A stretch of 64,000 nt of DNA from the NCBI RefSeq assembly GCF_000264995.1, contig NW_006767436.1, forward strand, positions 2,093,997 to 2,157,996, given 5' to 3'. The translations under genes were made by a program, and so were the position numbers. The number at the start of each line of letters is the position of its first letter. Within the stretch, counting starts at the first letter, position 1. The stretch comes from Punctularia strigosozonata HHB-11173 SS5. Lineage: Eukaryota > Basidiomycota > Agaricomycetes > Corticiales > Punctulariaceae. The notes under the pieces are model-generated. The model ran no database searches, was not told where the DNA came from, and was given only the letters and a program-made list of their open reading frames with translations. Of this stretch, positions 1 through 11,970 are shown piece after piece.

Positions 1-805
1 GTAGGCGCCATTTTTTGTTATGCTTATAACTACTTCGCTGAGAATTCATATGGCTCAGCTGCATTTCAATCTCAGCTATGTAACAAGCATCGATGCATCC
101 CGATTCCGAATAGCATCATCCAACGAGCAACACTTGAACGGCAATACTCGCCTCCCGACCCGTACTGAACAGGATCAAACCGGTGCGTTCCACGCAGCAG
201 CTCTCGCGGCACTCCGAGTCGAGCGGATCCGGAGCGAATGGTCGAGTATGGAGTCCGATCCCGACGCCGCCCGGGGAGGGGGGCGTTGGGGGGAATCATA
301 ACCTTGCAGTTGCGGCCAATTCGCGGTGGTCAGGAGGTCACCGAGATCAGAGATGCCATAACTCGGCGACGTCATGTTCAACCATCCATTACTGCGGCGA
401 CGCTGCGCGCTGGTTCCACTTGACGAGGACGCGCCGTTGTCTTCGGTCAAGCGTTATGGGCCATGTATCTACGGACGACTGTTTGCATCCGTCGCTGATA
501 CTACTTAGTTGCAGCCACAGCACGATGCCCTCAAGGATTGCTGTAAGTCCGTACGTGACAGCAAGCTGAGTGTGACCCGGAGGCGGCGTGACTTGAGACA
601 CCGGCTAACGTCGGCATACTGGATGGCAGTGCCTTGCATTGAGTCGCAGCTATGCGCAGCTGCGGAAGTGGGAGTGTGGACGGGCACGGCTCGCACACCG
701 TTCGTCTCGCGCTTGGCCCTTGGTCCCTTCCACGTCGACTGCGCACCCCGTGTCTTATAAACTAGCCCGCTGACCGCTGGGAATCCCCCCGCATACGTTG
801 ATACG
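1..805. other. 5' intergenic stretch, no supported gene
   Basis: Several overlapping open frames exist on both strands, but none has recognisable protein content, splice-linked exons or a plausible product. The right end is the promoter of the stomatin-like gene. Nothing else can be supported here. Confidence 0.5.
756..760 (+). promoter_or_regulatory. TATA-like element of the stomatin-like gene
   Basis: A TATAA sequence lies about 50 bp upstream of the ATG at 806, at a distance that suits a short-leader fungal promoter. It is a motif match only; the transcription start is not visible. Confidence 0.35.
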
Positions 806-2078
806 ATGTCGACCAACAACAGCACGCTCGATCGCAAGGACCGCATCCCCTCCCCAATCAGCGAGGGCTCTTCACGTGGGAACGTCGTCGACCACAATGC
901 TCCTCATGGTGAGCGTCATTGCGCCTTCTAGTGCCCCCTCGAGCTCATTTGGTATCAGTGACCGCTGACCCTGGGCCCTCAGCACCGCGCCGCACCGGGA
1001 CAGAGTATGTAATCAAGGTTCAACCCTTGAAGCGCAACGAGATGCAGGTCCGTGCTCGGGACTGTTGAACCGGGCATTGCGGAAGCTAAATAAAGGCGTT
1101 GTCTTCAGCCTTCCTATGCGCAGGACATGGGCTTGCAAGAGGTCACCCATGGTCTTTACGGAACACTCCTTCAGGGGCTCGGAAACTTTGTCGGCTGCTT
1201 TGGCGCCGTTCCCTGCTTCCCTTGCCCGAACCCTTACCGGGACGTCAAGCAAGGATCAGTCGGCTTGGTTTCTCGATTTGGCCAGTTCTACAAATCTGTA
1301 GACCCTGGCTTGGTCCGCGTTAACGTCTGCACCGAGTCACTCCGCATCGTCGACGTCAAAATACAAATAAGTGCCATCGGACGCCAGAAGGTCATCACGC
1401 GCGACAACGTGGACGTCGAAATGTGAGTGGATATCACATTGGAAGCGCAAGCATATATGAAACTGTTCCAGCGATTCCGTCATTTATTTCCAGATCACCA
1501 ACCCTTACCGGGCCGCCTTCGGTATCACTGATTTGCGTCAGGCTCTCATAGAGCGAGCGCAGACCACCTTACGGCACGTTGTCGGCGCACGGGCCGTGCA
1601 ATCCGTCGTCACCGAGCGCGAGGCGATCGCGTTTGAAATTGCCGAAATTGTTGGCGACGTCGCGGACAAGTGGGGCGTCGCCATCGAGGGCATCCTCATC
1701 AAGGATATCATCTTCTCGCCCGAGGTTTCCGCCTCCCTCTCGTCCGCCGCACAGCAGAAGCGGATCGGCGAGAGCAAGGTCATCGCCGCCCGCGCCGAGG
1801 TCGACGCCGCCCGTCTCATGCGTCAGGCCGCCGACATCCTCGCGAGCCCGGCCGCGATGCAGATCCGGCAGCTCGAGGCGCTGCAAGGCATGGCGAAGAG
1901 CGCGAACAGCAAGGTCGTATTCGTGCCGATGCAGCTGCAGAGCGACATCGCGAGTCAACTGGCGCCGCAGGCTTCATCCTTTGGAGCAGGTCCGTCGAGC
2001 GCCTTACGGGAGGAGACAGGCGAAGGCTTTGGCGCCACGTCTAGGGCGGCCATCCTGAACAGCGCCGCTGAGTTGTAA
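806..2078 (+). CDS. Stomatin-like (SPFH/band 7) membrane protein
   Basis: Stomatin-family proteins are hairpin-anchored, oligomeric scaffolds that organise membrane microdomains. Four exons can be joined: the ATG at 806, a short second exon ending in NEMQ, an exon starting DMGLQEV after the intron closing near 1131, and a long exon from about 1471 that enters at DSVIYFQITNPYRA. The hydrophobic hairpin region contains a cluster of cysteines (CFGAVPCFPCPNP) just before the band 7 domain, a place where stomatins are often palmitoylated. The SPFH core (VGLVSRFGQFYKSVDPGL, then ITRDNVDVEI, RQALIERAQTTLRHVVG) and the C-terminal coiled coil (SAAQQKRIGESKVIAARAEV) are clear. The plasma membrane is the likely site. 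The family is certain; the start is well placed behind a TATA-like element. Confidence 0.9.
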
Positions 2079-2440
2079 GGTTGGGCATGTGCTCGCATTT
2101 TGATTGTGATACCTCTCCCGACGCACATGCGACGAGTTTGTATAGGTTCGCTCTCCCGTTCGATCCGCTCGTCGACCTAAGGTTATATTAGTTACCTGTC
2201 ACGATCAAGTCCGCTTACGTTCTATATAATGCCATTTGTACTACTATGCCCTACCTTGGAGACGGATGCCATCTCAGCGCAATTACGGCCCTCATGTGCT
2301 GCTGAGAATCACCCCGCAAAGCAACATATGGAACACATCAAGCAGCTATGTAAGTCACACAAGCTGCCCCATTTCTGCAGGTTATCATTGTGCAGTTGCT
2401 TGGTCCTTCCGGCTTAAGCCATCCGGCTACGCGGACTATC
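2079..2440. other. Convergent intergenic spacer
   Basis: This 362-bp spacer separates the 3' ends of the stomatin-like gene and the GH5-like gene. Short open frames here have no recognisable content. It presumably carries both terminators, but no defined signal is evident. Confidence 0.5.
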
Positions 2441-4113
2441 TCACGTCGCCAAGGACGCAGAAAAGTCGAAAGCGCTATTGGTGGCGATGGTAGATCGCGA
2501 CAGGCTCTCTAGAGTGCTCCAATCTTGACCATTCAAGGCGTCAATCTGGTATGCATGCTGAATGAGACCGTACGTAGCTGGGCATGGCGAGTGCAACAAC
2601 TCACCTCGAAGTCCTGTCCTTGGTGAGGATCTGCACGCGTACGTGTGACCGATGAGACAGAGTAGAGGATATTCTGCCGAGCTTACCTATGTTGGTGATG
2701 AGCTCCCAATACAGCCAAGAGACGTCGTGTTCGTTGATCTTCTGGACATTGTTCTGCATATTGGCCACGCGTGATCCATCATTGGAGCTGAACTCGGATC
2801 CCCATTCCTCGATGATGATTTTCTTTCCTGCACTTTGTGCGTTTGCAACAACTGTGCCCAGGAAGCCATCCCAGTCGCTGACCACGTTCATGAACAGGAT
2901 CCCAAAGATCGATGATTAGCGATCAACGCACTCGTTGTAGTCATGTATTGCAATGACATCCACGGCGCACGAGGTGCTGAAATACTCCGAGGGCGGGGCG
3001 CATTCTCCGCTACCACATGAAAATCCACCGGAGAGAATTAACTAAGAATGATGCATGTGCCCCATAACGAAGTCTGCATGAAGAGCGGAGTGGACGAACC
3101 TGGTTTCTATCTCCCACATTGTTACGAATCTGCGCGAGGCGATGGCGTGCGTCATTTTTTCGTGTTGCATTGCATACCTGGGGTCGGCCTACCTGTTGAG
3201 CTGCACCGCAGACCCAGTCGACATGACTTGAGGAAGGTCTAGTTGCGGCATGATGTTAGTGTTTTCATTGGTACTCGAGATAGATGCCCACTCGTTCATA
3301 GGCTCATAGCCAAAGATATAACCTCCCAACTCGGACCATGGTTGATTTCCCAACAAAGCGTTCTTGTGGATATTGGTTATATAGGTGATACGCTGGTAAA
3401 AGTTGTTGATCGTATCTGTGTTCTCGCTCAACAACCGATTCTCGTGTCATTCCGAGTTGCATCACTCACCGGGATTGGTGTAGAATCCTTCTACGCCATA
3501 TGAATTGGCGTACGCTGATACTGAGCCGGAGTTCAACCAGTTCACTGGAGACGGTAATGACGTAAAGCTGATTGATCATGAACGCTAGTCAGTCTACTCA
3601 CCATCATAAAGCGCTATCAACAGCTTGATTCCTGAGGAGAATTAGTTAGCGGAGGTCGTGACTGGTAGATATATGAGGCGCACCGACAGCATGTGCGTTG
3701 ACCATGAGCTGGTCGATCTAGGCAGGAATGTAGTAATTAGACGGATTACAATCCGTAGCTTTTCCGCCTTACGCGGTTCAAGATTGTGTCGTCCCTGGTA
3801 CCGACGCCGTTCTGCTCCAGATCGTTGGTTTCCAAGCTATCATTGTTCTTCTGGCCGGCGGCCTCGAACGATACAAACGTTCTCAAGACCTGTAATGCTT
3901 TAGTCATCAAAACTGAGCCTAAATGCGAGGCTTGTCTGGCAGGCCAACCTTCATCCCGGTATTACTCATAGCCTGCAGCAGCGCCTTCTGCTTCGACTGT
4001 GGAAGAGCATATGCGTAATAGTTATTAGCACCGGTGAAGCTGTTTGCCCCGCGAGCACTCAGGATGCATTGAGCGAAACTGCAGAGAGAAATGAAAACAA
4101 TGCTGTACTTCAT
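2441..4113 (-). CDS. Secreted glycoside hydrolase, GH5 (clan A) type, mannanase-like
   Basis: The first exon (ATG at 4113) encodes a signal peptide (MKYSIVFISLCSFAQCILSA) followed by GANNYYAYALPQSKQKALLQ, the usual opening of a fungal GH5-type (beta/alpha)8 barrel. A GTTGGC donor after GMK joins to VLRTFVSFEAAG. Downstream, FGYEPMNEW carries the acid/base glutamate in the Asn-Glu pair, and KKIIIEEWGSEF carries the nucleophile glutamate. The last two exons read DPHQGQDFE and IDALNGQDWSTL, ending in the stop at 2441. Many small introns break the gene; the joins between about 2920 and 3700 are not fully resolved. An extracellular polysaccharide-degrading role, such as endo-mannanase or another beta-glycanase, is likely, but the substrate cannot be read from sequence alone. 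It has no carbohydrate-binding module. Confidence 0.75.
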
Positions 4114-5049
4114 CTCGAGGATCCGTGCGGTGTTGAATAATGATTGGACTGCATTTATACGTTCAGTGATTTAATATAAGCGACATAGACGGCACGGTTA
4201 ATTGGGTAAATGCCAGCACATGGAATCACGACAAACTTCGGTGGCCCGGGAAAGGGTGGCGCGGATGAATATGATTGAGTGTCGGACGGTGACAAATAGT
4301 ACGTCGTCGTTCCGTCACGCTTGTACGTGCGATGCAACTGAGGGCATCAGCATTGTTTTCCCCCAAGTGTCAAGCCCAGATGACTTTCAGAAGGTTGGCA
4401 TGCGGTCCGGAATGAATTTATGGATCACGGTCTTGATGGGTATGTGATAGCATCACATGTCGACAAAAGACCCAGATGGGCGAAGAGTAAGAGCAGCATC
4501 ATGTTTGAAGCTGAAGATAGATTGCGGAGGATGATGATAGTACTACTTTCCGACTGCCCGTAAGGGGAAGGAGTTGGTTCACAGTAACGCCCTGTGACAT
4601 CCATCAATACATCACAAAAGCGTGATCCTTCCGCGGAAATCGGCCAGCGGGCGCTCGAATCCCGCAGCAGCGTGACAATGTGTGAGAATACTGATATTAT
4701 TTATTGAGATCAGTTGCAGATCTGACCAAGGAGCTCGCCGAGTTGCCGATCGTTTCATTGTTATTGACATGGTCAGTTACGCAAGTGTGATCTGCGTATT
4801 TTTTTCCTCTACGTAATAACACTTGCTGTCTTTGGGCATCGCCTATAGGAGGATAAGATTTGCTTCTGTGAAGGAGAAAAGACCTGGAATCGTCGAGCAA
4901 GTCCTGTCCTGGGGGAGTCAGAATGCGGCGCTTGGTGCCCTTTTAGCTCACGTATGTAGTATGACCGTTTCTGAACGAGAGTAAATCACGTGTTCGGTGA
5001 CCGCGTCCCTCGGCGTCGCAGTAACCAAAGGGTGTAAACTCTGACGTGC
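4114..5049. other. Divergent intergenic region, no supported gene
   Basis: This region separates the GH5-like gene (-) from NDUFAF5 (+) and presumably holds both promoters. One minus-strand frame near 4430-4510 contains a leucine-rich stretch (MMLLLLFAHLGLLSTCDA) resembling a signal peptide, but it stops within a few residues and no following exon can be joined to it. Confidence 0.4.
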
Positions 5050-6567
5050 ATGGCGACCTTCTATGATATGTCTGTATCGGGCTTTGCGAGGCGTGCGTTG
5101 TGCAAGATACCTTCTGCAACGCGAAGCCTGGCATCGGTGGCATCGTCGACTCCTCCTAACCCACATACAGTGAGGCCCTTTGAAGTCTTCAACCGTCACG
5201 CGAAGCGCCTGCAGAAAGACCGTGCAGCATCCAAGGCTGATGGGGCGGCTAGTAGAACTGTTGACTACGTCCGAGAGGAGATAGCGGACTCTCTGGTGGA
5301 GCGATTCCTGGTCAGTTACGGGTTCGTGCACCCTATATTACCTCTACGACCGTCGCGTGGAAGCGTCAATTTAACGGAGATAAATCTCCAGGACATAAAA
5401 AGAAGATTTGAAACCGTTCTTGATCTTGGATCAGGCCCTGGGCATTTTTCCAAGCTCCTTGAGAGGGAAGTGACTTCTAAGGTCATCATGCTCGATTCTT
5501 CCTGTACGTCAATTCATTCACATACACACCCGACCGTTGTACCTATTTCTCATAAATTTAGCGAAGAGTCTTCGTAGAGATGATGATAGCGAGTTCGATG
5601 GTGAGTGTTAGCAATCATACAGAGAATCGGATATCATGGTTGACTACTGTTCCAGCTGAGGTAGAGCGCATCCATGGGGACGAGGAGCGATTGCTGGAGG
5701 TTATACCTCGCAATTCGCAAGAAGCGGTGGTCTCATGTCTTAGCCTTCACTGGGTTAATGATTTGCCAGGTACGATAGTGCGTACATACATCAATCCCAT
5801 ACCCACGTTGGCACAGGAGTGTTAGTCCAAATCAAAGAGGCCCTCAAGCCTGACGGTGTATTTCTTGGCGCTATGCTAGGTGGGGATACGCTATATGAAC
5901 TTCGGTCAGATGTTTCCTTCCTTTTATAAAGTGGTGTGCATTACTGAAGATCATTGATAGAACGTCATTGCAGTTGGCTGAAGTTGAGCGCGAAGGTGGA
6001 ATCTCACCTCATGTCTCACCGATGACTGGTACACCCCATTCATGATGTCAGCAAAACACAACATTGAACCCTTCCAGACACCAAGGATATGACAAATTTG
6101 CTGGGTCGAGCTGGCTTCAATCTTTTGACCGTGGACGTTGACGAACTCAAGGTCAACTACCCCAGCATGTGGGAGTTGATGGACGACTTGAGGGACATGG
6201 GTGAAAGCAACGCTATCACGAATCGGTGAGTTGCCGCGCCTCGTTACTCGACGAGCTGCTGAAGACTGGTCTACCTAGGCGACATTTCATACATCGAGAC
6301 ACCATAGCAGCTGCCTCTGCCATTTACAAAGGTAGGTGCACACGCCGTCGTTAGAAGACTGGGCTCATACTAGCTTGCCCAGAAATGTATGGTAACGATG
6401 ACGGTTCAGTTCCGGCAACTTTCCAAGTGATTTATATGGTGAGCCTATCCCTAATCTTGTGCATCCTCCGTAACTGTCTTGCACAGATTGGATGGAAACC
6501 CGCACCGACACAACCCAAGGCCCTGGAGAGAGGCTCGGGCCAGACGAACCTCAAAGATATCCTATAA
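5050..6567 (+). CDS. NDUFAF5: NADH dehydrogenase complex I assembly factor 5 (methyltransferase-like)
   Basis: NDUFAF5 is a mitochondrial class I SAM-dependent enzyme of early complex I assembly; it hydroxylates an arginine of the NDUFS7 subunit. The N-terminus (ATG 5050) is rich in Arg, Ser and Ala, as a mitochondrial presequence should be. Family motifs follow in order: [32 protein letters not shown], the SAM-binding motif [48 protein letters not shown], then [19 protein letters not shown] and the C-terminal [24 protein letters not shown] split by a short intron. Seven or eight short introns are needed. Length and motif order match the family from N- to C-terminus. TRM10 follows on the same strand about 250 bp downstream. 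Confidence 0.93.
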
Positions 6568-6815
6568 GCTGCTTGTTCGCCTAAATTTTGGCGATCTGTA
6601 TACAACTATGATAACCATAATTTGCCCTCGCCTGTGCATGTAACCCGAGTTCGGGGTTAGGTGCATGTCTCCCAACATCGATGCTGCAGTTCATAAATCT
6701 TGCTTCCTTGGTGCTTTCTGCTCAGAGTTTTCTGGTGTATCCCCTCGCCGCATATCGTGAAAGTGTACGAATTGCTGGCCCTATCTTGGTGCAAAATAGA
6801 CGACTGGTATCGGCT

Positions 6816-8131
6816 ATGGCCGAAACTGGTCCCGCTGAGACTTTACTTGGCGATATACCATCTACGAGTGCACCAACGAGTTCCGCACCATTGTCCAAGA
6901 ACGCCCAGAAGAAGGCCGCTAAAGCTCAACGACTCGCGGAAATAAAAGTAAAGAAGCGTCAGTTGGAGAAGGAGAAGAGGAAGGAGAAAAAACGGATCCG
7001 TGAGGAGAAGCGAGCGGCTGGCGAATTGGACGAGTCAGAGCTCAAAGAAGAAGAGGAAAGGGCCAGGAAGAAAGCTAGGCTATTTGGGCCGAAGCAGCCA
7101 TTTGGTGCGAGGGTCGTCGTAGATCTAGGTTTTGACGATAAGATGACCGAGAAAGTAAGCGACGATTGTGATCGCTCGGCGGAACAAATGTTGCTTATAT
7201 GAATACACAGGAGATTGTGTCTTTGATTAGCCAACTCGGTTATACCTACAGTGCAAACAGACGTGCTACCCGGCCATTCTCGAGGTTATTATTCACTTCA
7301 CTCAATGGCCGCACGAAAGAGAAGATGGATGCCACCAGTAATGCCGGATACAGTCGGTGGAAAGGCACGGAATGGTGGGAGGAAAGTTATGAAGGCCTCT
7401 GGGCAGGAAGCAAGACGATTAATGGAGACGTATCACCGGAGATCGCTGAGTCTCCGCCGACAAAATCAGATCATGGAACTGCTGCACACACGGTTCATGT
7501 ACCATCCTCGGAAGAAGGAAAGGAGTCGTCTATCAAACCTCAGGAGAAAAGTCGTTGCCCTAAGGAGAATATCGTATACCTGACGGCGGACGCGGACGAG
7601 GAGATTTCAGAGTTAAGGGAAGGAGAAACGTATATCATCGGAGGTATCTGTGATCATAATCGGTACAAAGTATGTGTCTTTCGATTTCTTGACATGACCT
7701 GACGTCTGATATGCTTGTGATACGTTCAGAATCTCTGTTTGAACAAGGCAGTCGCGAGCGGCATTCGGAGCGCCAGGCTACCGATAGGAACGTACCTGGC
7801 CGCTTTGCCAACGAGAAAGGTCTTGACAGTGAATCAGGTGTCTCTTCTACGTTTATGTGGTTGTTACAGATAGACTTACCAAGTCATACCGCAGGCCTTC
7901 GAGATTCTTGTGAACTGGGTGGACTCACGGGACTGGGAGCATGCATTGAATGCGGTCATGCCGCAGCGCAAGTTCAACGCAGAGGGAAAGAGACGGAGAA
8001 GATACGGGAAAGATGAGAAGCTGGAAGTCATCGGAGCCGATGAATTGGAAGATGGTGGAGAACCTGCACAGGGAGCTGACAGCGTCGGAGTTTTACAACA
8101 AAACAAGGAGACGCAGCACGAGGGAGTATAG
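6816..8131 (+). CDS. TRM10: tRNA (guanine-9-N1)-methyltransferase Trm10
   Basis: Trm10 is a monomeric SPOUT-fold enzyme that makes m1G at tRNA position 9. The ATG at 6816 (MAETGPAETLLGD) is preferred over an in-frame ATG at 6681 because the extra residues look like leader sequence. A lysine/arginine-rich helix (about residues 30-95) precedes the catalytic domain, as in the family. Core motifs are PFGARVVVDLGFDDKMTEKEI joined across an intron, NIVYLTADADEEISEL, and the SAM-binding knot EGETYIIGGICDHNRYK joined to NLCLNKAVASGIRSARLPIG. The C-terminus is FEILVNWVDSRDWEHALNAVMPQRK followed by an acidic tail. Introns are short with standard GT..AG ends. The function is secure from family conservation. 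Confidence 0.95.
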
Positions 8132-8373
8132 AGTCCTATATACTTGTCATCCAACCATCTAAAGAGAGCAGTGCGTACCTCTGTCAAAATCAGCGTCAAG
8201 ACTTGCAGTTGCAGCGGTAATGTACGGTTATTAACTGCGCTCGGGAATCTGGTGACCGCGGCTGTGGCTGTGAGTCAACGGGCCTCATTCAAAGCCCGAC
8301 AAGCAGGAGATCGGACTCGACGTTCTCCAGGGCGCGTCTTCACCAACGACCACACCCGTGTTGGCTCCTCAGC

Positions 8374-11300
8374 ATGTTCGGGAATAACGCAATCACGTCT
8401 ACCTGGGGTCAGCCCAACAACAACAATCAGCAGCAGCAGGGGACGTCTGCGTTTGGCCAGCCAGCCAACAGTGCGTTTGGAGGTGGCGGAGGTACGTCTT
8501 TCCCAGCCCGCGGCTGAGTGACTGAGCGTGCTGTAACTTCTTCCCATCTCATAGCGTTCGGGAGCGGAGGAGCCTTTGGTCAACCCCAACAGCAGCAACA
8601 AACACCAGCAGCCAATCCCATGTTCGGTAGTTTCGGCACCCCTGCGGCAAACACTAGCCAACCCGGGACGTCCGGTTTTGGTGCGTCTGATGTACAATCT
8701 GCGACCCCAACGCGTCTTGACACGCGTCAAGGTGCCTTCGGTCAGAACAATGCATCGACTACCGGTGCATTCGGCGCGAAGCCAGCCACTGGATTTGGCG
8801 CTTTTGGGGGCACCGGGACCTCGACGTTTGGGTCCGGTGGCGCGTTTGGGAACACAACGGCGCCTCAGCCGGCTGCAACGGGTGTGTTTGGTCAACCCAG
8901 CACAAGTACAGGCGCATTTGGAGGGGGTGGGAGCTTGTTCGGTACCAACAAGCCTGCGACTACGTTTGGTACAACTGGTAAGAAGCCACTGAAGTGCATC
9001 CAGCGGTTTGACACCATGTTAACATGTATCTTCACTTTAGCCGCAGATACGGTAGCCCCAGTAACGACGGGGTCATCCAATCCGCCATACTCCGTGTACT
9101 CGGAGAAAGATACAGCAAACGCTAGCATAACGCTGCAGTACCAGAGCATATCATGTATGCCTGCATATAGGGGCAGTTCTTTCGAGGTGCGCTTTTCATA
9201 ATTTCGAGCTATATATCCTCGCCGGGCATGAGATCTGGCGACACATTGTCTGTCAAAACTCGACTAAGTTTATGTTGCCCGTGTTAACTCTCGGCATAAC
9301 CCCTTCAACACACGCGACAGGCATCTGACTGTTTCGTCTTTTCCCTACCCGCTAGGAACTCCGTGTACAAGATTATCAGCAGGGTCGCAAGACTGCCAAT
9401 GCAACGGTTGGGACCGGCTTCGGGCAACCGGCCACCGGCGCATTCGGGCAACAGTCTACATCAGGCGGGATCTTCGGTCAACCTGCCCAGAGCACAACAG
9501 CCAACAATGCGTTTGGAGCATTTGGGTCCAACACAACCGCTACCCCGGCTACAGGCGGATTTGGTGCCTTTGGCCAGCAGAACAATGCGAGCCAACCCGC
9601 CAACACCGGTGGAGGTCTTTTCGGCGCGTTTGGTCAGCAGCAGCAACCACAAAATCCTCAGCCTTCGGCGTTTGGAGCCTTTGGGCAGGCCAATCAACAG
9701 CCAGCCGCGACTGGAACGAGTGGTGGGCTTTTCGGTGGAGGTAGCGCGTTTGGGCAACAGAACAAACCTGCGTTTGGTGCATTCGGTATGCTCATGTAAC
9801 TCAGAAACTTGACCATACGCTGATCAATTCGCAGGGGCAAATAACACCACAACCAGTGCTTTTGGCCAACCGACTCAATCGCAGCAGCCCACTACCACAG
9901 GCCTCTTCGGCCAACAGCAACCGCAACAAAACACTACTGGTAGTGCTTTCAGCGCCTTCGGTAGGATGATACTTCGCCATATCATTTTATAGGCTCTCAC
10001 GAACAGCAATTACTTCAGGCAGTAATAATAATCAACCGAAGCCCTCATTGTTCGGTCAACCGGCTCAGCAACCAGCGCAACAGTCGACTGGCTTTGGTCT
10101 CTTCGGCCAGCAGAATCAGCAGAACCAGCAACAATCGGGCCAGCCAGCGACAGGCGGTCTATTTGGTGGTGGAACCACCGGCGGGGGCTTGTTCGGTCAG
10201 AACAGTCAGCAGCAGCAGCAGCCGTCTCAGCCGCAAACAGGAGGTTGTAAGTAACATAACCTCTTTCAGGTTGCTTGCGCTGATAGTCGTGTAGTATTCG
10301 GTAATACTCAGCCCGCTCAGCAGCCTGCCACTGGCGGTCTATTCGGCGGGGGGACTACAGGAGGGCTGTTCGGGAACACGCAACAACAAAACCAGCAGCA
10401 ACCAACACAGACGAGCGCATTCGGTGGAGGCGGACTTTTCGGTACAAAACCCGCCACTACGACGCCTACCACCGGCGGACTATTTGGTGGACTTGGACAG
10501 AACAACACTGCGACGAACACTCAAACATCGACGGGTCTTTTCGGTAGCACCTTTGGTCAGAACAACGCGCAGCAGAACAATACGGGCAGTACATTGAGTG
10601 GCGGCTTGTTCGGTACAAAACCCGCAGCCCCGGCTTTCGGAACGGCGTCGTCGACGGGGCAGGCTACCGGAGGATCTCTCTTTGGTAGCACGCTTGGTGG
10701 CACTGGCAATACATTCAATGCTTCCGCTACTGCTCCCGGTGCACAAGGATCGCTCACTGCGTCAATCGCACAACCCATTGGAGCCAGCCTACCTGTCTTC
10801 AGCATGCTACCTCCGGGTCCACGGGCAGTTCCTCTTGATCAACCGAAGAAAAAAGCCGGCTTCTTCACGGATGTTCCTACTCGTTCACCAGTTCCCAGAT
10901 TGCAGCTTGGATTTACCCCTGCAAGCACGAAGCTACGCGGTTTTGCGTCGACGGCCGGTGGAGGCAATCTCGGCTCCAGTTTAGCATATTCAACGACGAA
11001 GTCGGACGCTCTCAACCTCACTCGATCGGCCTCCCCTAATAAGGGCATACCTGGACCTGATGTTTTCCTTAACGGAGGCGGCACAAGTGGCAGCAACGGC
11101 CGTCAAAGCGTGAAGAAACTGGTTCTGAACAAGAAAATCGAACCTGCTCATCTACTTGGCAGAGCGGGGTCGCCGGGCCTTGCTACGGCCGGTGGCAAAA
11201 CGTCCTTCAGTCCAGTGCTTGGGATCGCTGCACGACAGAAAGAGGCCGAGGCTGCTTCAACGACGCCAAAGCCAGAAACTCCTGAACCCACCCCAAGTTC

Positions 11301-11805
11301 CACCCGCCCCAAACCATCCGATGGCGATGCATCGTCCGCGGACCCGAAGACTGCAGACTTGCAAGAGGGCGAGTATTGGTGCAAGCCTGACTTAGCCACC
11401 TTGCGCACGATTAGCTACCACGAACTGCGTGCCTTCAAGGGGCTGGTGGTCGGTCGAGTTGGCTATGGCCAGATCGAGTTCCTCGCCCCGGTCGACCTGA
11501 CCGGAGTGCCGCGGCTTGACGCCTTATTCGGCGATCTGATCCTCTTCGAGGATGCAGAGTGTGCCGTTTATCCTAATAGCGACGAGGCGGACAAGCCGCC
11601 GCCAGGCGAAGGTCTGAATGTGCCGGCAAGGATCACGCTCTGGAAGTGTTGGCCATTGGACAAATCCACGCAGGAGCCTATCAAGGACAAGAATCATCCA
11701 GCTGCTATCAAATTTCAAAAGCGCCTTGCCAAGCGAAAACACATCAAACACGAGCATTGGGATCTGGAGGAAGGGAAATGGGTGTTCCGGGTCGAGAGTT
11801 TTTAG
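8374..11805 (+). CDS. NUP98: GLFG nucleoporin NUP98/NUP116 family
   Basis: This is a structural and permeability-barrier component of the nuclear pore that also docks the mRNA export factor Rae1/Gle2. The ATG at 8374 starts MFGNNAITSTWGQ. A long FG and GLFG repeat domain rich in Gln, Asn, Gly and Thr runs to about 10750, broken by several short introns. Within it lies a GLEBS motif: SNPPYSVYSEKDTANASI, AYRGSSFE, then a 169-nt intron (9187-9355) and ELRVQDYQQGRK. The C-terminal autoproteolytic-type domain (about 11365-11805) begins EGEYWCKPDLATLRTISYHEL and includes VVGRVGYGQIEFLAPVDLTG and ITLWKCWPLDK. The protein stops at WVFRVESF, so there is no HFS cleavage site and no Nup96 half. It is therefore organised like yeast Nup116/Nup100. 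It is convergent with the ferric reductase gene. Confidence 0.94.
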
Positions 11806-11970
11806 TACCTGTTCTACTTACCTTCGTTACCAGCCTTGTTCATGTATGTAGCCCACGTCGCACGACCACCTCATGTTAGCCAGTAGTCAATGTCCTTCGT
11901 TGAATATAATGCAATCCTAAGGATACGTTACAACCACATGGTATAGATACAGAAAGGTAATGAATCCCAA

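Noticed and set aside
4425-4607. Possible signal-peptide exon (MMLLLLFAHLGLLSTCDA) on the minus strand
   Set aside because: It ends in a stop after a few residues and no in-phase downstream exon with secreted-protein features was found.
6681-6815. In-frame N-terminal extension of TRM10 with a hydrophobic stretch
   Set aside because: The ATG at 6816 begins the family-like acidic and lysine-rich N-terminus; the extension looks like leader DNA read in frame.
8275-8895. 206-codon minus-strand frame opposite the NUP98 start
   Set aside because: It is a shadow of the repeat-rich nucleoporin exons, with arginine-rich random composition and no family match.
8374-10750. Minisatellite or transposon interpretation of the Q/G-rich repeats
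   Set aside because: The repeats are in-frame FG/GLFG units interrupted by introns and flanked by GLEBS and the C-terminal nucleoporin domain, so they are coding. No transposase, LTR or terminal repeat was seen anywhere in the window.
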